15,530 bases of DNA from Bacteroides sp. (lineage in GTDB: Bacteria > Bacteroidota > Bacteroidia > Bacteroidales > SM23-62). Each line of letters begins with the position of its first letter. Positions within the stretch are counted from its first letter, which is position 1. Made by a program: the position numbers and the translations under genes. The notes beneath the pieces were generated by a model. The model did no database searches. It was given only the letters and a program-made list of their open reading frames with translations, and was not told the DNA's origin. Positions 15,490-15,530 of this stretch are shown in pieces. The stretch spans positions 1-15,530 of the forward strand of contig JAUVKJ010000008.1 of NCBI GenBank assembly GCA_030592145.1, written 5' to 3'.

Positions 15490-15530
15490 TTAGATATAGG
15501 TATCGCCCTGCTGGATGCGGACATCGTTAA
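15490..15530 (-). CDS. Possible 3' end of a minus-strand gene (last ~12 codons)
   Basis: On the minus strand, codons from 15528 down to a TAA at 15490-15492 read NDVRIQQGDTYI followed by stop. The composition is plausible for a protein end, and the gene would converge on gldN with the structured repeats between them, like the convergent region at 2858-3016. Twelve residues are too few to identify anything. Other frames are also open for this short distance, so this is a suggestion only. Confidence 0.3.
   Translation of the reverse strand, partial: NDVRIQQGDTYI

Overview
The window looks like a chromosomal segment of a member of the Bacteroidota. The main evidence is a complete type IX secretion (T9SS) core cluster, a gene set confined to that phylum. 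Supporting signs are few obvious Shine-Dalgarno sites and a topA upstream region that fits the Bacteroidota promoter pattern (TTTG, about 20 nt, then TAnnTTTG-like). The PorP-K-L-M-N order and moderate GC resemble Bacteroidales-type genomes, but I cannot assign a genus.

Layout. (1) Bases 1-2857, plus strand: the 3' end of radA, a small unrecognised protein overlapping it by 8 nt, and a single-chain double-ATPase of a peptide-type ABC importer. (2) Bases 2858-3016: a hairpin-rich convergent intergenic stretch with a palindromic element. (3) Bases 3017-5380, minus strand: a class A (PBP1A-type) peptidoglycan synthase. (4) Bases 5381-5490: a divergent promoter region. (5) Bases 5491-8980, plus strand: topA, then an arginase/formimidoylglutamase-fold protein whose metal-binding residues are largely replaced. 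(6) Bases 8981-9258: an unusually long hairpin and a probable promoter. (7) Bases 9259-15219, plus strand: porP, gldK/porK, gldL/porL, gldM/porM, gldN/porN, ending in a clear intrinsic terminator. (8) Bases 15275-15489: two tandem, elaborately self-complementary units of about 100 bp. They are followed by what may be the last codons of a minus-strand gene cut by the window edge.

How the genes work together. GldL and GldM form the inner-membrane proton-driven motor. GldK (lipoprotein) and GldN form the periplasmic ring under the outer membrane. PorP is the outer-membrane beta-barrel of the PorP/SprF family. Together they make up much of the T9SS energising and trans-envelope core, which exports proteins with T9SS C-terminal domains and in gliding species drives adhesin movement. 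The window contains no Sov/SprA translocon, PorV, PorU or PorX/PorY regulators.

No wholly new multi-gene system is apparent. The items most worth a second look are the degenerate arginase-fold protein next to the T9SS operon, the two structured units after gldN, the 69-nt hairpin between the pseudo-arginase and porP, and four exact-length 18-residue repeats in the cytoplasmic part of GldL.
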